Below are positions 1-8,358 of a stretch of 64,000 bases of DNA, piece by piece. The DNA comes from Bryobacteraceae bacterium (GTDB lineage: Bacteria; Acidobacteriota; Terriglobia; Bryobacterales; Bryobacteraceae): the NCBI GenBank assembly GCA_025056865.1, contig JANWVO010000003.1:62001-126000 (forward strand), in the 5' to 3' direction. Numbering within the stretch: position 1 is the first letter of the stretch; each line of letters begins with the position of its first letter. The notes beneath the pieces are model-generated. The model searched no databases. It worked only from the letters and a program-made list of their open reading frames with translations, and was not told where the DNA came from. The translations under genes and the position numbers were made by a program.

Positions 1-1
1 C

Positions 2-538
2 TGCTGTTCTGGTCAGGACGGCGAAAGCGGTGCACATGATTGTGCTCAGGCCCCAGATCCATGGCACCCGAGCCTCCGGCAGGCGCAGACTGGAAAGGAT
101 CGCCAACCCGCTTGGCAGCAGGTAGGGCAGATCAGCCATGACAGAGCGTGTAGCCTGTTGGAAATAGGCCGGAGATGAGACCGTGAGGATCACGGCCGTT
201 GCGGCCAGTCTCTGCGTCGTCAACTGTCGCAGGACCGCCAGCCACGCCAGAAGCCCGAGGCCGCCAAACAGAGGCATGAAGCGGACCAGAAACTCGTGGC
301 TGGCGTTGCCGGTCAGCCTCACGATCGGCGCCAGAAGGAGCGGCAACCCAGGCGGGTGCGTGGTGATCGGCACGCCTCCCATCTCATATTTTCCCTCGTA
401 GGCGAGGCTCCTGGCGCCCAGGATGTAGATGGACGAATCGTGGCCCGGCCCTTCGAGTCTCTCCGTGGCCAGAAGATGAAACAGCGTCAGCGCGGCAATG
501 AATACGACTGCCAGTTTCGCTGTTGAAAGATCATGCAC
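2..538 (-). CDS. GT-C family (PMT/ArnT-like) membrane glycosyltransferase, N-terminal part only
   Basis: The frame is open from a GTG at 538 to the window edge (179 codons, 3' end missing). A GGAGG ribosome-binding site lies about 5 nt before the GTG. A hydrophobic first helix is followed by a loop with GHDSSIYILGARSLA and then THPPGLPLLLAPI. This is the usual start of GT39/ArnT-like enzymes: the acidic residue of the first periplasmic loop is catalytic and the PPG-containing segment leads into the second membrane region. Such proteins move sugars from polyprenyl-phosphate donors to lipids or proteins on the outer face of the inner membrane. The acceptor cannot be told. It diverges from the tolC pair across 303 nt. 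Confidence 0.7.
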   Translation of the reverse strand, partial: MHDLSTAKLAVVFIAALTLFHLLATERLEGPGHDSSIYILGARSLAYEGKYEMGGVPITTHPPGLPLLLAPIVRLTGNASHEFLVRFMPLFGGLGLLAWLAVLRQLTTQRLAATAVILTVSSPAYFQQATRSVMADLPYLLPSGLAILSSLRLPEARVPWIWGLSTIMCTAFAVLTRTA

Positions 539-841
539 GAAAGCCTCCAGAGAGAGCGCAGGGGTGTCACAGCCGGACTGCGAATGCGGCTCCGTCTGGT
601 GTCTGCTATCTGACTTGCGAGTTTACCTTGCCTGCCAGGCCGACTGGCGGGAACGTCAGAAAGGGGGATTCGGGGAGACGGGAACTCCCCAGAGGGGCCG
701 CCCTCCGGCAGGCGCAGCCGCCCATGTCGGAGAATGGAGGATTGGCTGCCGGTTGGTTTCCGGACTTCTGCCAGCATTGCGTCGGTTCCGCGCATCGATA
801 TGAAGGAACACTTCGGACTCTTCCGCGTATTAAGGATTAGC
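539..841. other. 303-nt divergent intergenic region
   Basis: This region separates the leftward glycosyltransferase from the rightward tolC pair and should hold both promoters. No convincing gene is visible. There is a short GCCAG/CTGGC inverted repeat near 634-648 and a GC-rich stretch near 705-730 that resembles one in the 31.7 kb intergenic region. An AAGGA ribosome-binding site at about 831-836 serves the gene that starts at 842. Confidence 0.5.
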
Positions 842-2749
842 ATGCAGGAAGGAATTTCCTTGCGCAGGGCGGCTGTGGCCGCCGTAACTGCTGTCGCCCT
901 TCTTGGTACACTGCCGCCGGCTGCATATGCGCAGACGGCAGCAAGGCTCGAGCCGCCCAGAGGTGGCTGGGGCCCGCTGACGCGGCCTTACCAGGCGCGC
1001 TCGGCGCCGCCGGTGAAACTGGTGAACTCGCCGCGGCTCGAATCGCTGATCCGCGCCGGCAACCTGTATCTGTCGGCTCAGGACGTGATCGCGCTGGCCA
1101 TCGAGAACAACCTCGATGTGGAAGTGCAGCGGTACGGGCCGTTGCTCGCGCGCGAGGTGCTGCGCCGCGCCGAGGCCGGTGGCGTGCTCCGCAGCGTCGG
1201 CGCGCCGGTGGCCGCGGGGCCGCGCAGCGTGAGCCTTCAGGGCGTGAGCACCGCCACGGGGACTGTCACGGCGGCGGGCGCGGGCGTCGGCTCCGGCGGC
1301 GGCATCCTCACGCAGCTCGGCCCGCCCATTCCGTCCCTGGATCCCTCCATCACTGCCGTTGCGTTCTTCTCGCACCAGACAACGCCGCAGAGCAACACCG
1401 TGCTCACCGGCACCACGTCGCTCGTGCAGGACGCGCGCGTCTACCAGGTGCAGTATTCGCAGAACTGGGCCACCGGCACCAGCGCGCAGCTCGGCTATTC
1501 CAGCCAGCGGCTCAAGGTGAACAGCCAGTTCTTCAGCCTCAACCCTTTCACGCAGGCCAGCCTCGACCTCCAGATCACGCAGAACCTGTTGCAGGGCTTC
1601 GGCCGCAGCGTCAACATGCGCAATATCCTCGTGCAGCGCAACAACCTCAAGGTGAGCGACCTGCAATTCCGGCTCCAGCTCATCGAGACGGTCTCGGCAG
1701 CGCTGAACCTCTACTGGGACCTCGTCAGCTTCCACTACGAGGTGCGCGCGCGGCAGCAGGCGGTGGAGACGGCGCAGAAGCTGCTGAATGACAACCGGCG
1801 CATGGTGGAGCTGGGCACTCTCGCCGAAATCGAGGTGACGCGGGCCGAATCGCAGCTCTATGCCGCGCGGCAGGACCTCGTGATCGCGCAGACCAACCTG
1901 ATGCAGCAGGAAGTGATCCTGAAGAACGCGCTGAGCCGCACCGGCGTGGCATCGCCCGAGCTGGCCAACGTCCGCATCATTCCTCTCGACACGATGGTCA
2001 AGCCCGACGACGAGCCGCTGCCGGATGTCGAGAAGCTGGTCGCGGAGGCGCTGGAACGGCGCGCCGAAATCCAGCAGAGCCGCCTGAACCTGGACAGCAA
2101 CCGCATGAACCTGGCGGGCATCAAGAGCTCTCTGCGCCCGTCGTTGCAGGCTTTCGTGCAGCTCACCAACAACGCGCTCACCGGCGACCTGACGACCCTT
2201 GGCGCCGTGGCTGGCGTGCCGGAGATCTTCGTTGGCGGCTACGGCAACCTCTGGAAGCAGATCCTCCGGCGCAACTTCCCGAACTACTCGGCGGGCTTCT
2301 CGCTGAACATTCCGCTAAGGAACCGCGCCGCGCAGTCCGACTACGCCGCCAGCCTTCTGGAAATCCGCCAGAACGAGCTGCTGCTTCAGAAGAACATCAA
2401 CCAGATCCGCGTCGACGTGCAGAACGCCGTGATCGGGCTTCAGCAGGCGCGCGCCCGCTATGAAGCGGCGGTCAAGGCACGCGAGCTGGCCGAGGCGACG
2501 CTCGCCGCGGACCGCAAGAAATACGAGCTGGGCGCGACCACGGCCTTCCAGATCGTGCAGGACCAGCGCGACCTTGCCGCGGCGCAGAGCGCCGAAGTGC
2601 AGGCGATGGCCAACTACAGCCATGCGAAAATCGCGCTCGACCAGGCGCTGGGCCGCACGCTGGAGGTCCACAACATCTCGGTGGAAGAGGCGCTGCGGGG
2701 TGAGATGACCGGCATCCAGTCCCAGCCGCCGCAGGAGGTGAAGCGATGA
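842..2749 (+). CDS. TolC-like outer membrane efflux protein (first of a tandem pair)
   Basis: I start the gene at ATG 842, preceded by AAGGA, because the residues that follow (RRAAVAAVTAVALLG through AYAQ) form a clean signal peptide of about 30 residues; an upstream in-frame ATG at 734 would add 36 unlikely residues. The mature protein (635 aa in total) shows the two repeated outer-membrane-factor halves: an amphipathic first helix (LYLSAQDVIALAIENN), two long helical stretches with heptad-like Leu/Ala/Gln patterns, and a final helical hairpin ending near QALGRTLEVHN. It should form a trimeric channel for efflux or type I export. A low-complexity Gly/Ala insert at residues 135-170 is unusual. 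Its stop overlaps the ATG of a second paralogue, so the two are co-translated. No membrane-fusion or pump gene adjoins. Confidence 0.85.
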   Translation: MQEGISLRRAAVAAVTAVALLGTLPPAAYAQTAARLEPPRGGWGPLTRPYQARSAPPVKLVNSPRLESLIRAGNLYLSAQDVIALAIENNLDVEVQRYGPLLAREVLRRAEAGGVLRSVGAPVAAGPRSVSLQGVSTATGTVTAAGAGVGSGGGILTQLGPPIPSLDPSITAVAFFSHQTTPQSNTVLTGTTSLVQDARVYQVQYSQNWATGTSAQLGYSSQRLKVNSQFFSLNPFTQASLDLQITQNLLQGFGRSVNMRNILVQRNNLKVSDLQFRLQLIETVSAALNLYWDLVSFHYEVRARQQAVETAQKLLNDNRRMVELGTLAEIEVTRAESQLYAARQDLVIAQTNLMQQEVILKNALSRTGVASPELANVRIIPLDTMVKPDDEPLPDVEKLVAEALERRAEIQQSRLNLDSNRMNLAGIKSSLRPSLQAFVQLTNNALTGDLTTLGAVAGVPEIFVGGYGNLWKQILRRNFPNYSAGFSLNIPLRNRAAQSDYAASLLEIRQNELLLQKNINQIRVDVQNAVIGLQQARARYEAAVKARELAEATLAADRKKYELGATTAFQIVQDQRDLAAAQSAEVQAMANYSHAKIALDQALGRTLEVHNISVEEALRGEMTGIQSQPPQEVKR

Positions 2750-4662
2750 AGCGCGCGCGTCAGGCTGCGGCAGCGGCTCTCGCCTGGCTGACTGCGGTTC
2801 CGGCGGCCCCGGCGCAGATGAGGATCGGCATCGAACCGGTGCGCCCGCACACGAGCGTCCTTCTCCGTCCTTACCAGGCGCAGAATGTGCCGCCGGCGAG
2901 GCTGGCGAACTCCTCGCGTCTTCGCGGGCTGATCCGCGCCGGCCACCTCTATCTCACGGTGCAGGACGCCATTGCGCTGGCGCTGGAGAACAACATCGAT
3001 CTCGAAATCGCCCGTTACAGTCCGGTGCTTGCCGCGGTGCGCCTGACCCGCGCCGAAGCAGGCGGCGCGTTGCCGGGCGTGCCCAGCGCCGCCGCGCAGG
3101 CGGGCGCGGTCGCCAGCGGCCAGGGCGTGCTCGGCTCGCAAAGCGCGGCAGGCGTCGCCGGCGGCGGCACGGAACGCGTCAGCCGCGGCGCCGGAAATGC
3201 GCAGATCACGCAGCTCGGCCCCATCACGCAGAACCTTGACCCGATCGTGCAGTCCACCACGACCTATGCACACCGCAGCATTCCGCAGCCCAACGCGGTG
3301 CAGAGCCTCACGCCGGTGCTCGTGCAGGACCTGGTGAACACGTCCTACTCCATTCAGCAGGGCTTCCTGAGCGGCGGCACCGTCACCCTCAGCCTGCGCG
3401 GCAACTGGCTGGAAGAGAACGCCCCCTCGAACCTGCTCAATCCGAGCTGGGCAACCACCCTTTCGCTGAGCCTACAGCACAACCTCCTCCAGGGCTTCGG
3501 GCGGGCGGTGAACGCGCGCACGATCACCGTGTCCCGCATCAATCTGCGCACGTCCGACGAGCAGTTCCGCGCACAGGTGATGGGCACCGTGAACGCCGTG
3601 CTCAGCGCCTACTACCAGTTGCTGGCCTCCGGCGAGGAAGTGAAGGCGCGGCGCAGCGCGCTGGAAACGGCGCAGCGCTTCGTGCGCGAGAGCCGCCGCC
3701 GCTACGAGCTGGGCGCGCTGGCGGGCGTCGACGTGCTGCCGGCGGAATCCCAGGAGGCGGCGGCGCGGCGGGATCTCATCATCGCCGAAACCGCGCACAG
3801 CCAGAACGAGCTGCGCCTGAAGAACCTGATCAGCCGCAACGGGGTTGCCGACCCGGAGCTGCGCGCGGCCAAAGTGGTGCTGCTGGACACGCTCTCGGCG
3901 CCGCCCGAGGAGAAGCTGCCGGAGCTGTCCCAGCTTCTGGAGACCGCTCTCGCCCGCCGGCCCGACATTGCGGTGCGGCGTGCCAGCTTGGAATCGGCGC
4001 AGGTCAGCTCGCTGGGCACGAAGAGCGCGCTGCTGCCGCGTGCGGTCGCCTTCGGCACCACCACGCAGCAGGGCCTGGCGGGCACCGGGCGCACCGTCAC
4101 CAGCTTCACGCCCGGGCAGCCGCCTCGCGTGCAGCAGCCGGATCCCTATTTCGTCGGCGGCTTCGGCTCCGCCCTCGGCCAGAGCTTCCGCCGGAATTTC
4201 CCGTCGATCAACGGCGGGGTCTTCTTCCAGGCTCCGCTGCGGAACCGGCAGGGCATCGCCGACCAGGGCATCGATGAGTTGCAGCTCCGGCAGACGGAGC
4301 TCGGGCTGGCCCAGTTCCTGCTGGAAGTGCAGGTGCAGCTCGCCAACGCGCTGGCTGCTGCCGAGCAGGCCCGCACGCGCTGGCAGGCGGCGGCGAAGAA
4401 TCTCGAGCTGGCGCGCACGCTGCTGGCCGCCGAGGAGAAGAAGTTCTCCACTGGCGTCTCCACGCCCTTCGAGGTCGTGCAGCAGCAGCGGGCGCTCGCC
4501 CAGGCGGAAGCCGCCGAGGCGGCGGCCCGGGCGAGCTGGCACAGCGCCCGGCTCGCGCTGGAGCAGGCCGCCGGGACGATGCTGGAGACCTACGGCATCT
4601 CGCTCGACGAGGCGCGGCGGGGCGAAGTGGCCGGCCAGCCGGCGGCGCCGGAAAACAGGTAG
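2746..4662 (+). CDS. TolC-like outer membrane efflux protein (second of a tandem pair)
   Basis: This 638-residue protein begins with ATG in an ATGA overlap with the previous gene. It has a signal peptide (WLTAVPAAPAQ) and the same architecture as its neighbour: a shared PYQAQNVPPARLANS-type segment after the leader, LYLTVQDAIALALENN, a Gly/Ala insert, two helical repeats and a C-terminal LALEQAAGTMLETY hairpin. The two therefore arose by tandem duplication but have diverged well beyond recent identity. Expected role is an outer-membrane channel subunit working with an inner-membrane pump encoded elsewhere. Whether the pair forms homo- or hetero-trimers is open. Confidence 0.85.
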   Translation: MKRARQAAAAALAWLTAVPAAPAQMRIGIEPVRPHTSVLLRPYQAQNVPPARLANSSRLRGLIRAGHLYLTVQDAIALALENNIDLEIARYSPVLAAVRLTRAEAGGALPGVPSAAAQAGAVASGQGVLGSQSAAGVAGGGTERVSRGAGNAQITQLGPITQNLDPIVQSTTTYAHRSIPQPNAVQSLTPVLVQDLVNTSYSIQQGFLSGGTVTLSLRGNWLEENAPSNLLNPSWATTLSLSLQHNLLQGFGRAVNARTITVSRINLRTSDEQFRAQVMGTVNAVLSAYYQLLASGEEVKARRSALETAQRFVRESRRRYELGALAGVDVLPAESQEAAARRDLIIAETAHSQNELRLKNLISRNGVADPELRAAKVVLLDTLSAPPEEKLPELSQLLETALARRPDIAVRRASLESAQVSSLGTKSALLPRAVAFGTTTQQGLAGTGRTVTSFTPGQPPRVQQPDPYFVGGFGSALGQSFRRNFPSINGGVFFQAPLRNRQGIADQGIDELQLRQTELGLAQFLLEVQVQLANALAAAEQARTRWQAAAKNLELARTLLAAEEKKFSTGVSTPFEVVQQQRALAQAEAAEAAARASWHSARLALEQAAGTMLETYGISLDEARRGEVAGQPAAPENR

Positions 4663-4698
4663 GGAGGCCCGCGTTTTAAACATTTCCGTGCAATTTTG

Positions 4699-4727
4699 TT
4701 GAATGCCGCCGCCGGACAGGCTATGAT
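4699..4727 (+). promoter_or_regulatory. Candidate sigma-70 promoter downstream of the tolC pair
   Basis: TTGAAT at 4699-4704 and TATGAT at 4722-4727 are separated by exactly 17 nt, a good housekeeping-type promoter. It lies after the tolC stop codon and drives rightward towards an intrinsic terminator with no open reading frame between, hence the small RNA proposed at 4734-4842. Confidence 0.45.
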
Positions 4728-4733
4728 GGCTGT

Positions 4734-4842
4734 AGCCAGGAGAACGGAACTGATCACTCTCCTCGCCTGAGGCCCACTCCGCCTCGTCTTCTTCCGGAGG
4801 GCCGGCCGCCCGCCTCACGGGGCCGCCGGCCCGATTGTTTTT
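4734..4842 (+). ncRNA. Candidate small non-coding RNA
   Basis: This roughly 110-nt segment runs from a likely start point 7 nt after the -10 box to an intrinsic terminator. It can fold into local hairpins: GGAGA with TCTCC around 4738-4765, GCCTGAGGC near 4767, and CTCCG with CGGAG near 4780-4799, followed by the terminator stem. It is not a tRNA, and I see no SRP or 6S hallmark. It may equally be the 3' end of the tolC transcript. Confidence 0.3.
4799..4842 (+). terminator. Intrinsic terminator
   Basis: The 8-bp perfect GC stem GGGCCGGC (4799-4806) and GCCGGCCC (4825-4832) is followed by GATTGTTTTT. The T-run is on the rightward side only, so it ends rightward transcription, 14 nt before the convergent holA stop. 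Confidence 0.7.
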
Positions 4843-4855
4843 CCGCCCCGTGCCA

Positions 4856-5923
4856 TCAGGCGGTGAGCCGCAGGATGAAATGCTCCATCACGATCCGGTC
4901 GTCCGGCCGCGCGGATTTCAGCGCGCTGTCGGCGTCGAAGATCGCGCGGATGCCCGAGGCCAGTTGCGCGCCCGTGAATCGGCTGGCGGCAAGGAAGACC
5001 TGTTCGGCGCGCGCGCGCCACATCGGCATCCCCAGCCGCTGGAAGTAGGATTGCACGTCCTGCGCCGAGCGCAGCTTCTGTTCGCGGGCCGCCAGCGCGA
5101 GCCGGAAGACCCCCTCAAGGAACAGGAGCGCCAGGGGCAGATACTCGCCTCCCCGCAGCAGCACGTCCAGCAGGTGAAGGGCGCGGGCGCGGTCGCGGCG
5201 CGCCAGCGCGTCGACCAGCTCGAAGACCGTCGATTCCTCCGCGTCCGGAACCAGCGCGGCAATGTCGGCGGCGGTCACTGCGCGCGAAGGGCCGCAATAC
5301 AGGGCGAGCTTCTCGATCTCGGTAGCCACGCGCATCCCGTCGTTGGCGGTTGCCGTGGCCAGCATCTCCGCCTCGCGCCGTCCCAGCCGGAGCCCCCGTT
5401 CGGCCGCAAGCTGGAGCGCCAGCTCCGTTGCCTGCGGAAGGTCCATGCGGCGGAACTCGACCGTTGTGCACGGCGCGTAGAACTTCAGCAGCCGTTCCAT
5501 CCGCGCCTTGTCCTCGCCTTCGAAATCCCACCGGCGCGCATCAAAAACGAGAACCACGCCAGGCGGCGGGTCCTTGGCGTACCCGGCAACAGGTTCCGCG
5601 CCGCCGGCTGCTCCCGCAGAATCCTCCTGCCCGGCGGCTTCGGCGGCGCGTCCGCGAGGCAGCGCCGCTTCGGCTGAAGACACCCAGATCAGCCGGCGCG
5701 GTGCGAACAGCGACAATGAGCGCGCGTCGTCGAGCGCCTCCGCCAGCGTGATTTCCTCAAGGTCGTGCCGCACGAAGCCTTCCTCCCGTTCCTCGGGCGC
5801 GAGGCAGCACTCCAGCAGCGCCTGCCTGCACCTGCGCCGCAGGTAGTCTTCCGGCCCCGCGAACAGCAGCAGCGGCGGCGGCGCCTTGCGTTCCAGCTCG
5901 CGGAGGAATTGCACGGGCGTCAT
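4856..5923 (-). CDS. holA: DNA polymerase III subunit delta
   Basis: The 355-residue length is close to the family norm (about 340). The protein opens with a PLLLFAGPEDYLRRRCRQAL segment, the degenerate AAA+ P-loop region of delta, which has no functional Walker A. It continues with the LIWVSSAEA region and the C-terminal collar (FELVDALARRDRARALHLLDVLL, then RLALAAREQKL). Delta opens the beta sliding clamp inside the clamp-loader complex. It is the last gene of a leftward operon, 4 nt after lptE; lptE-holA is a widespread gene order and supports both assignments. Confidence 0.9.
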   Translation of the reverse strand: MTPVQFLRELERKAPPPLLLFAGPEDYLRRRCRQALLECCLAPEEREEGFVRHDLEEITLAEALDDARSLSLFAPRRLIWVSSAEAALPRGRAAEAAGQEDSAGAAGGAEPVAGYAKDPPPGVVLVFDARRWDFEGEDKARMERLLKFYAPCTTVEFRRMDLPQATELALQLAAERGLRLGRREAEMLATATANDGMRVATEIEKLALYCGPSRAVTAADIAALVPDAEESTVFELVDALARRDRARALHLLDVLLRGGEYLPLALLFLEGVFRLALAAREQKLRSAQDVQSYFQRLGMPMWRARAEQVFLAASRFTGAQLASGIRAIFDADSALKSARPDDRIVMEHFILRLTA

Positions 5924-5927
5924 GGCT

Positions 5928-6443
5928 TCAGAACGCCTCGAGGATCGAGCTGACGAGCTGCCGCGCCACTTCGCGGCACAGCCTTTCGAGCGCGGTGCTG
6001 CTTTCGTCGAAATACTGCGCCTGGTCGGTGGCGATCTCGTAGCGGCCGCGGAACTCGTAATTCTGCCTCTCGAACAGCACGTTTCCCGTCGCGCGCTCCA
6101 CCAGCTTCACGTCGAGGAAGACATGCACCTGCACGCCGGCGGCGCGCCCGGTGCGCTGGTCGAAGATCGTCGGGAAGCTAAAGTAGTTCTTCACCGTGCC
6201 GTAGAGCACGGCGTCGGCCTCGTTAGGATCGGCCACGACGCGGTAGCGCGTGCGCGTGAGGAACTCGCGCGTGATTGCGGCGGGAAGCTGCCCGGTGAGC
6301 CGGTAGCGCGGGCTGGCGTTGGCGAATGCGGGGATCGCGATGGTGTGCAGAGTGGAAGGGAGCAGATCCGCCCGGCCGCCCACGTGGTAGCCGCAGCCCG
6401 TCAGCGAAAGCGCGGCCAGCGCCGCCGCCAGCGCGCGCTTCAT
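5928..6443 (-). CDS. lptE: LPS-assembly lipoprotein LptE
   Basis: The 171-residue protein has a lipoprotein signal (LAALSLTGCGYHVGG) with the acylated Cys at about residue 17. The GYHVGG just after the lipobox is typical of LptE (E. coli has CGFHLRG). The body contains LHTIAIPAFANASPRYRLTGQL and later AITREFLTRTRYRVV, the LptE/RlpB pattern. It forms the plug of the LptD translocon that places LPS in the outer leaflet. The start codon overlaps the previous gene by 4 nt and holA follows 4 nt later. It fits the lipid A genes 4 kb away. Confidence 0.85.
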   Translation of the reverse strand: MKRALAAALAALSLTGCGYHVGGRADLLPSTLHTIAIPAFANASPRYRLTGQLPAAITREFLTRTRYRVVADPNEADAVLYGTVKNYFSFPTIFDQRTGRAAGVQVHVFLDVKLVERATGNVLFERQNYEFRGRYEIATDQAQYFDESSTALERLCREVARQLVSSILEAF

Positions 6444-7462
6444 GGCCCGGTTCTCCTCCGGGCAAGCAGTCCGGCCGTGAGCAGCACCGCCTCGGCGTGC
6501 GCGCGGAGATTGTCAAAGGCGAGCCAGAACCAGGCGCCCTGTGCGGTGGCGCGGTCCTCGGCGATGTCGCTCACGGTGAGGCCCACCTGCCCGGCCACGG
6601 CGATATTGGACGCGGGCTCGACGTCCGCCCGCCGGATGTCGAGCCCTGCTTCTTCCAGCCCGCGCTCCAGCGCGTCTATGGGCGGGCGCTTCTCGAACTC
6701 GACCCACACGCTCATGCAGTAGCCGTGAAACACCGGAGCCTGAATCAGCCGCACCGAAGGCAGCGGCACGTGGCGCGCGCCGAGAAGAGACGCCAGGTGG
6801 CGCTCGATCCGATCCGCGGCCTCGGACAGCTTGTGCGGGGCCTCGCTGCCGTAACGCGGCAGCAGGTTGAAGCTGACCTGCGCGCCGAAGACGTCCTGCG
6901 GGACGGAGCGGAAGTTGAGCAGGCTCACCGTCTGCTGATGCAGCTCGTCGACGCCCGCGCGCCCCTGCTGGCTGACCGGCTCGAGAATGGTCGCCACCGC
7001 GCGCACGATACGGTGCCGCGCATGCAGCAGAATAAGGAGTCGGGCCAGCGCCACGGCGGCCGGGTGCGCCACCGTGTGGATGGCGTCCGGCGGCGCGTCT
7101 TCCGCGCCTCCCTCGAGGATCGGTGCGCGCAGGCGGGACTCCGGCAGGTCTTCGAACTGTCCGGTGAGATCCACCAACGCGGGCCGCGCCCCGCTCCGGC
7201 GCGCCAGCGCGACCGCTTCGCGGTTCACCTCCGGCGTGCCGCCAAGCAGGACGACATCCGCGGATTCGACAAGCGTCTCATCCAGCGGATGCATCACCGT
7301 GATGTCTTCGTCCTCATCTTCGGGAGCAGCAAGGACGCTTTCCGCGGCGCGGCTCGAGGCCAGCCGCAGCGTTACCGGAAGCTTCTGCTCTTCGACCAGC
7401 TCGCGGATTTCGCGGCCGAGGATGGAGTCGCCACCGATCAGCAGCCATTCAGTCTTACGCAT
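6440..7462 (-). CDS. Aspartate-semialdehyde dehydrogenase-fold protein (Usg-like) lacking the catalytic cysteine
   Basis: This 340-residue protein has the Asd fold: an N-terminal nucleotide-binding start (WLLIGGDSILGREI), the GGTPEVNREAVALARRSG segment, and the C-terminal half with QVSFNLLPRYG and VPVFHGYCMSVWVEF-like strands. At the place where true Asd has the NPNCS nucleophile motif, this protein reads VAHPAAVAL (residues 131-139), so the cysteine is Ala136. The E. coli relative USG-1 also lacks it. It is therefore probably not an Asd; its real role is unknown. It sits between pssA (8-nt overlap) and lptE (4-nt overlap), hinting at an envelope-related function. Confidence 0.75.
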   Translation of the reverse strand: MRKTEWLLIGGDSILGREIRELVEEQKLPVTLRLASSRAAESVLAAPEDEDEDITVMHPLDETLVESADVVLLGGTPEVNREAVALARRSGARPALVDLTGQFEDLPESRLRAPILEGGAEDAPPDAIHTVAHPAAVALARLLILLHARHRIVRAVATILEPVSQQGRAGVDELHQQTVSLLNFRSVPQDVFGAQVSFNLLPRYGSEAPHKLSEAADRIERHLASLLGARHVPLPSVRLIQAPVFHGYCMSVWVEFEKRPPIDALERGLEEAGLDIRRADVEPASNIAVAGQVGLTVSDIAEDRATAQGAWFWLAFDNLRAHAEAVLLTAGLLARRRTGP

Positions 7463-8351
7463 GGCTCCCTCCCGCGGGCGCGCTCTTCGTGAACAGCGGC
7501 CGCAGCAGGCCGGCGATTCTCACGAGAATGCCGCTGGAAACGTACGCAATGGCCATGGCCAGCAGCACAGGCTTCGAGAAATTCCAGATCAGATAAAAGA
7601 GCATGCCAAGCAGCACCACGCTGCGGGGGCTGCGCGGGCTCAGCAGGTTGATGTCCTTGAAGCTGCGGTAACGCCACGTGCTGACCATCAGAAAGCTGAG
7701 CAGCGCCAGCAACACCGCCCACGCCGCGCTCAGCGTCCACTGCACCACCGGCTCGGCGTCAGCCGCGTAGACGACCGCGGCCACCATGCCTGCGGCCGCG
7801 GGAATCGGAAGGCCGACGAAATATTTGCGGTCCGGCCGGCCCGGATTGCGCGGCACCGGGTTGGTGGTGATGTTGAACCGCGCCAGCCGCATCGACCCGC
7901 AGCAGACGAACATGAACAGGATGAAGTAGCCCGCCTGCAACACGTACTTGCGGATCTCTGGCGGCGCCGACGGATCGAGAAACTGAAAGCCAAAGACGAA
8001 CGCCAGAATGGCCGGCGCGATGCCGAAGCTGATCACATCGGCCAGCGAGTCCAGCTCGCGGCCGAACTCCGAAGTGGTATTGGTCAGACGTGCGATGCGG
8101 CCGTCCAGCCCGTCAAAGAAGACGGCGATGCCGATCACTTTCGCCGCCAGCTCCCAGTGCGGATTCGGCCCCAGATGGCCCGCGTGGGCCCAGAGCGCGC
8201 CCTCCAGCGATTTCAGGATGGCAAGAAACCCGAGGAACAGATTGCCCGCCGTGAAAAGAGTCGGCAGCGCGTAGGCGGCGCGGCGCGGACGCCGGTCCGG
8301 CGAGTTCGGATCGATCAGCTTCTCGCGCAGGTTCACGCGGGGCGTCATCAT
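7455..8351 (-). CDS. pssA: CDP-diacylglycerol--serine O-phosphatidyltransferase
   Basis: The 298-residue membrane protein carries the CDP-alcohol phosphotransferase signature: DGLDGRIARLT, nine residues, then GRELDSLAD, the metal-binding Asp set. Several hydrophobic helices follow (for example VLQAGYFILFMFVCC and WTLSAAWAVLLALLSFL). It makes phosphatidylserine from CDP-diacylglycerol and serine at the inner membrane. It sits directly downstream of psd (7-nt gap), the enzyme that uses its product, so the two form a phosphatidylethanolamine pathway pair. A second ATG three nt downstream is an equally good start. Confidence 0.92.
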   Translation of the reverse strand: MMTPRVNLREKLIDPNSPDRRPRRAAYALPTLFTAGNLFLGFLAILKSLEGALWAHAGHLGPNPHWELAAKVIGIAVFFDGLDGRIARLTNTTSEFGRELDSLADVISFGIAPAILAFVFGFQFLDPSAPPEIRKYVLQAGYFILFMFVCCGSMRLARFNITTNPVPRNPGRPDRKYFVGLPIPAAAGMVAAVVYAADAEPVVQWTLSAAWAVLLALLSFLMVSTWRYRSFKDINLLSPRSPRSVVLLGMLFYLIWNFSKPVLLAMAIAYVSSGILVRIAGLLRPLFTKSAPAGGSHA

Positions 8352-8358
8352 GCGGGGT

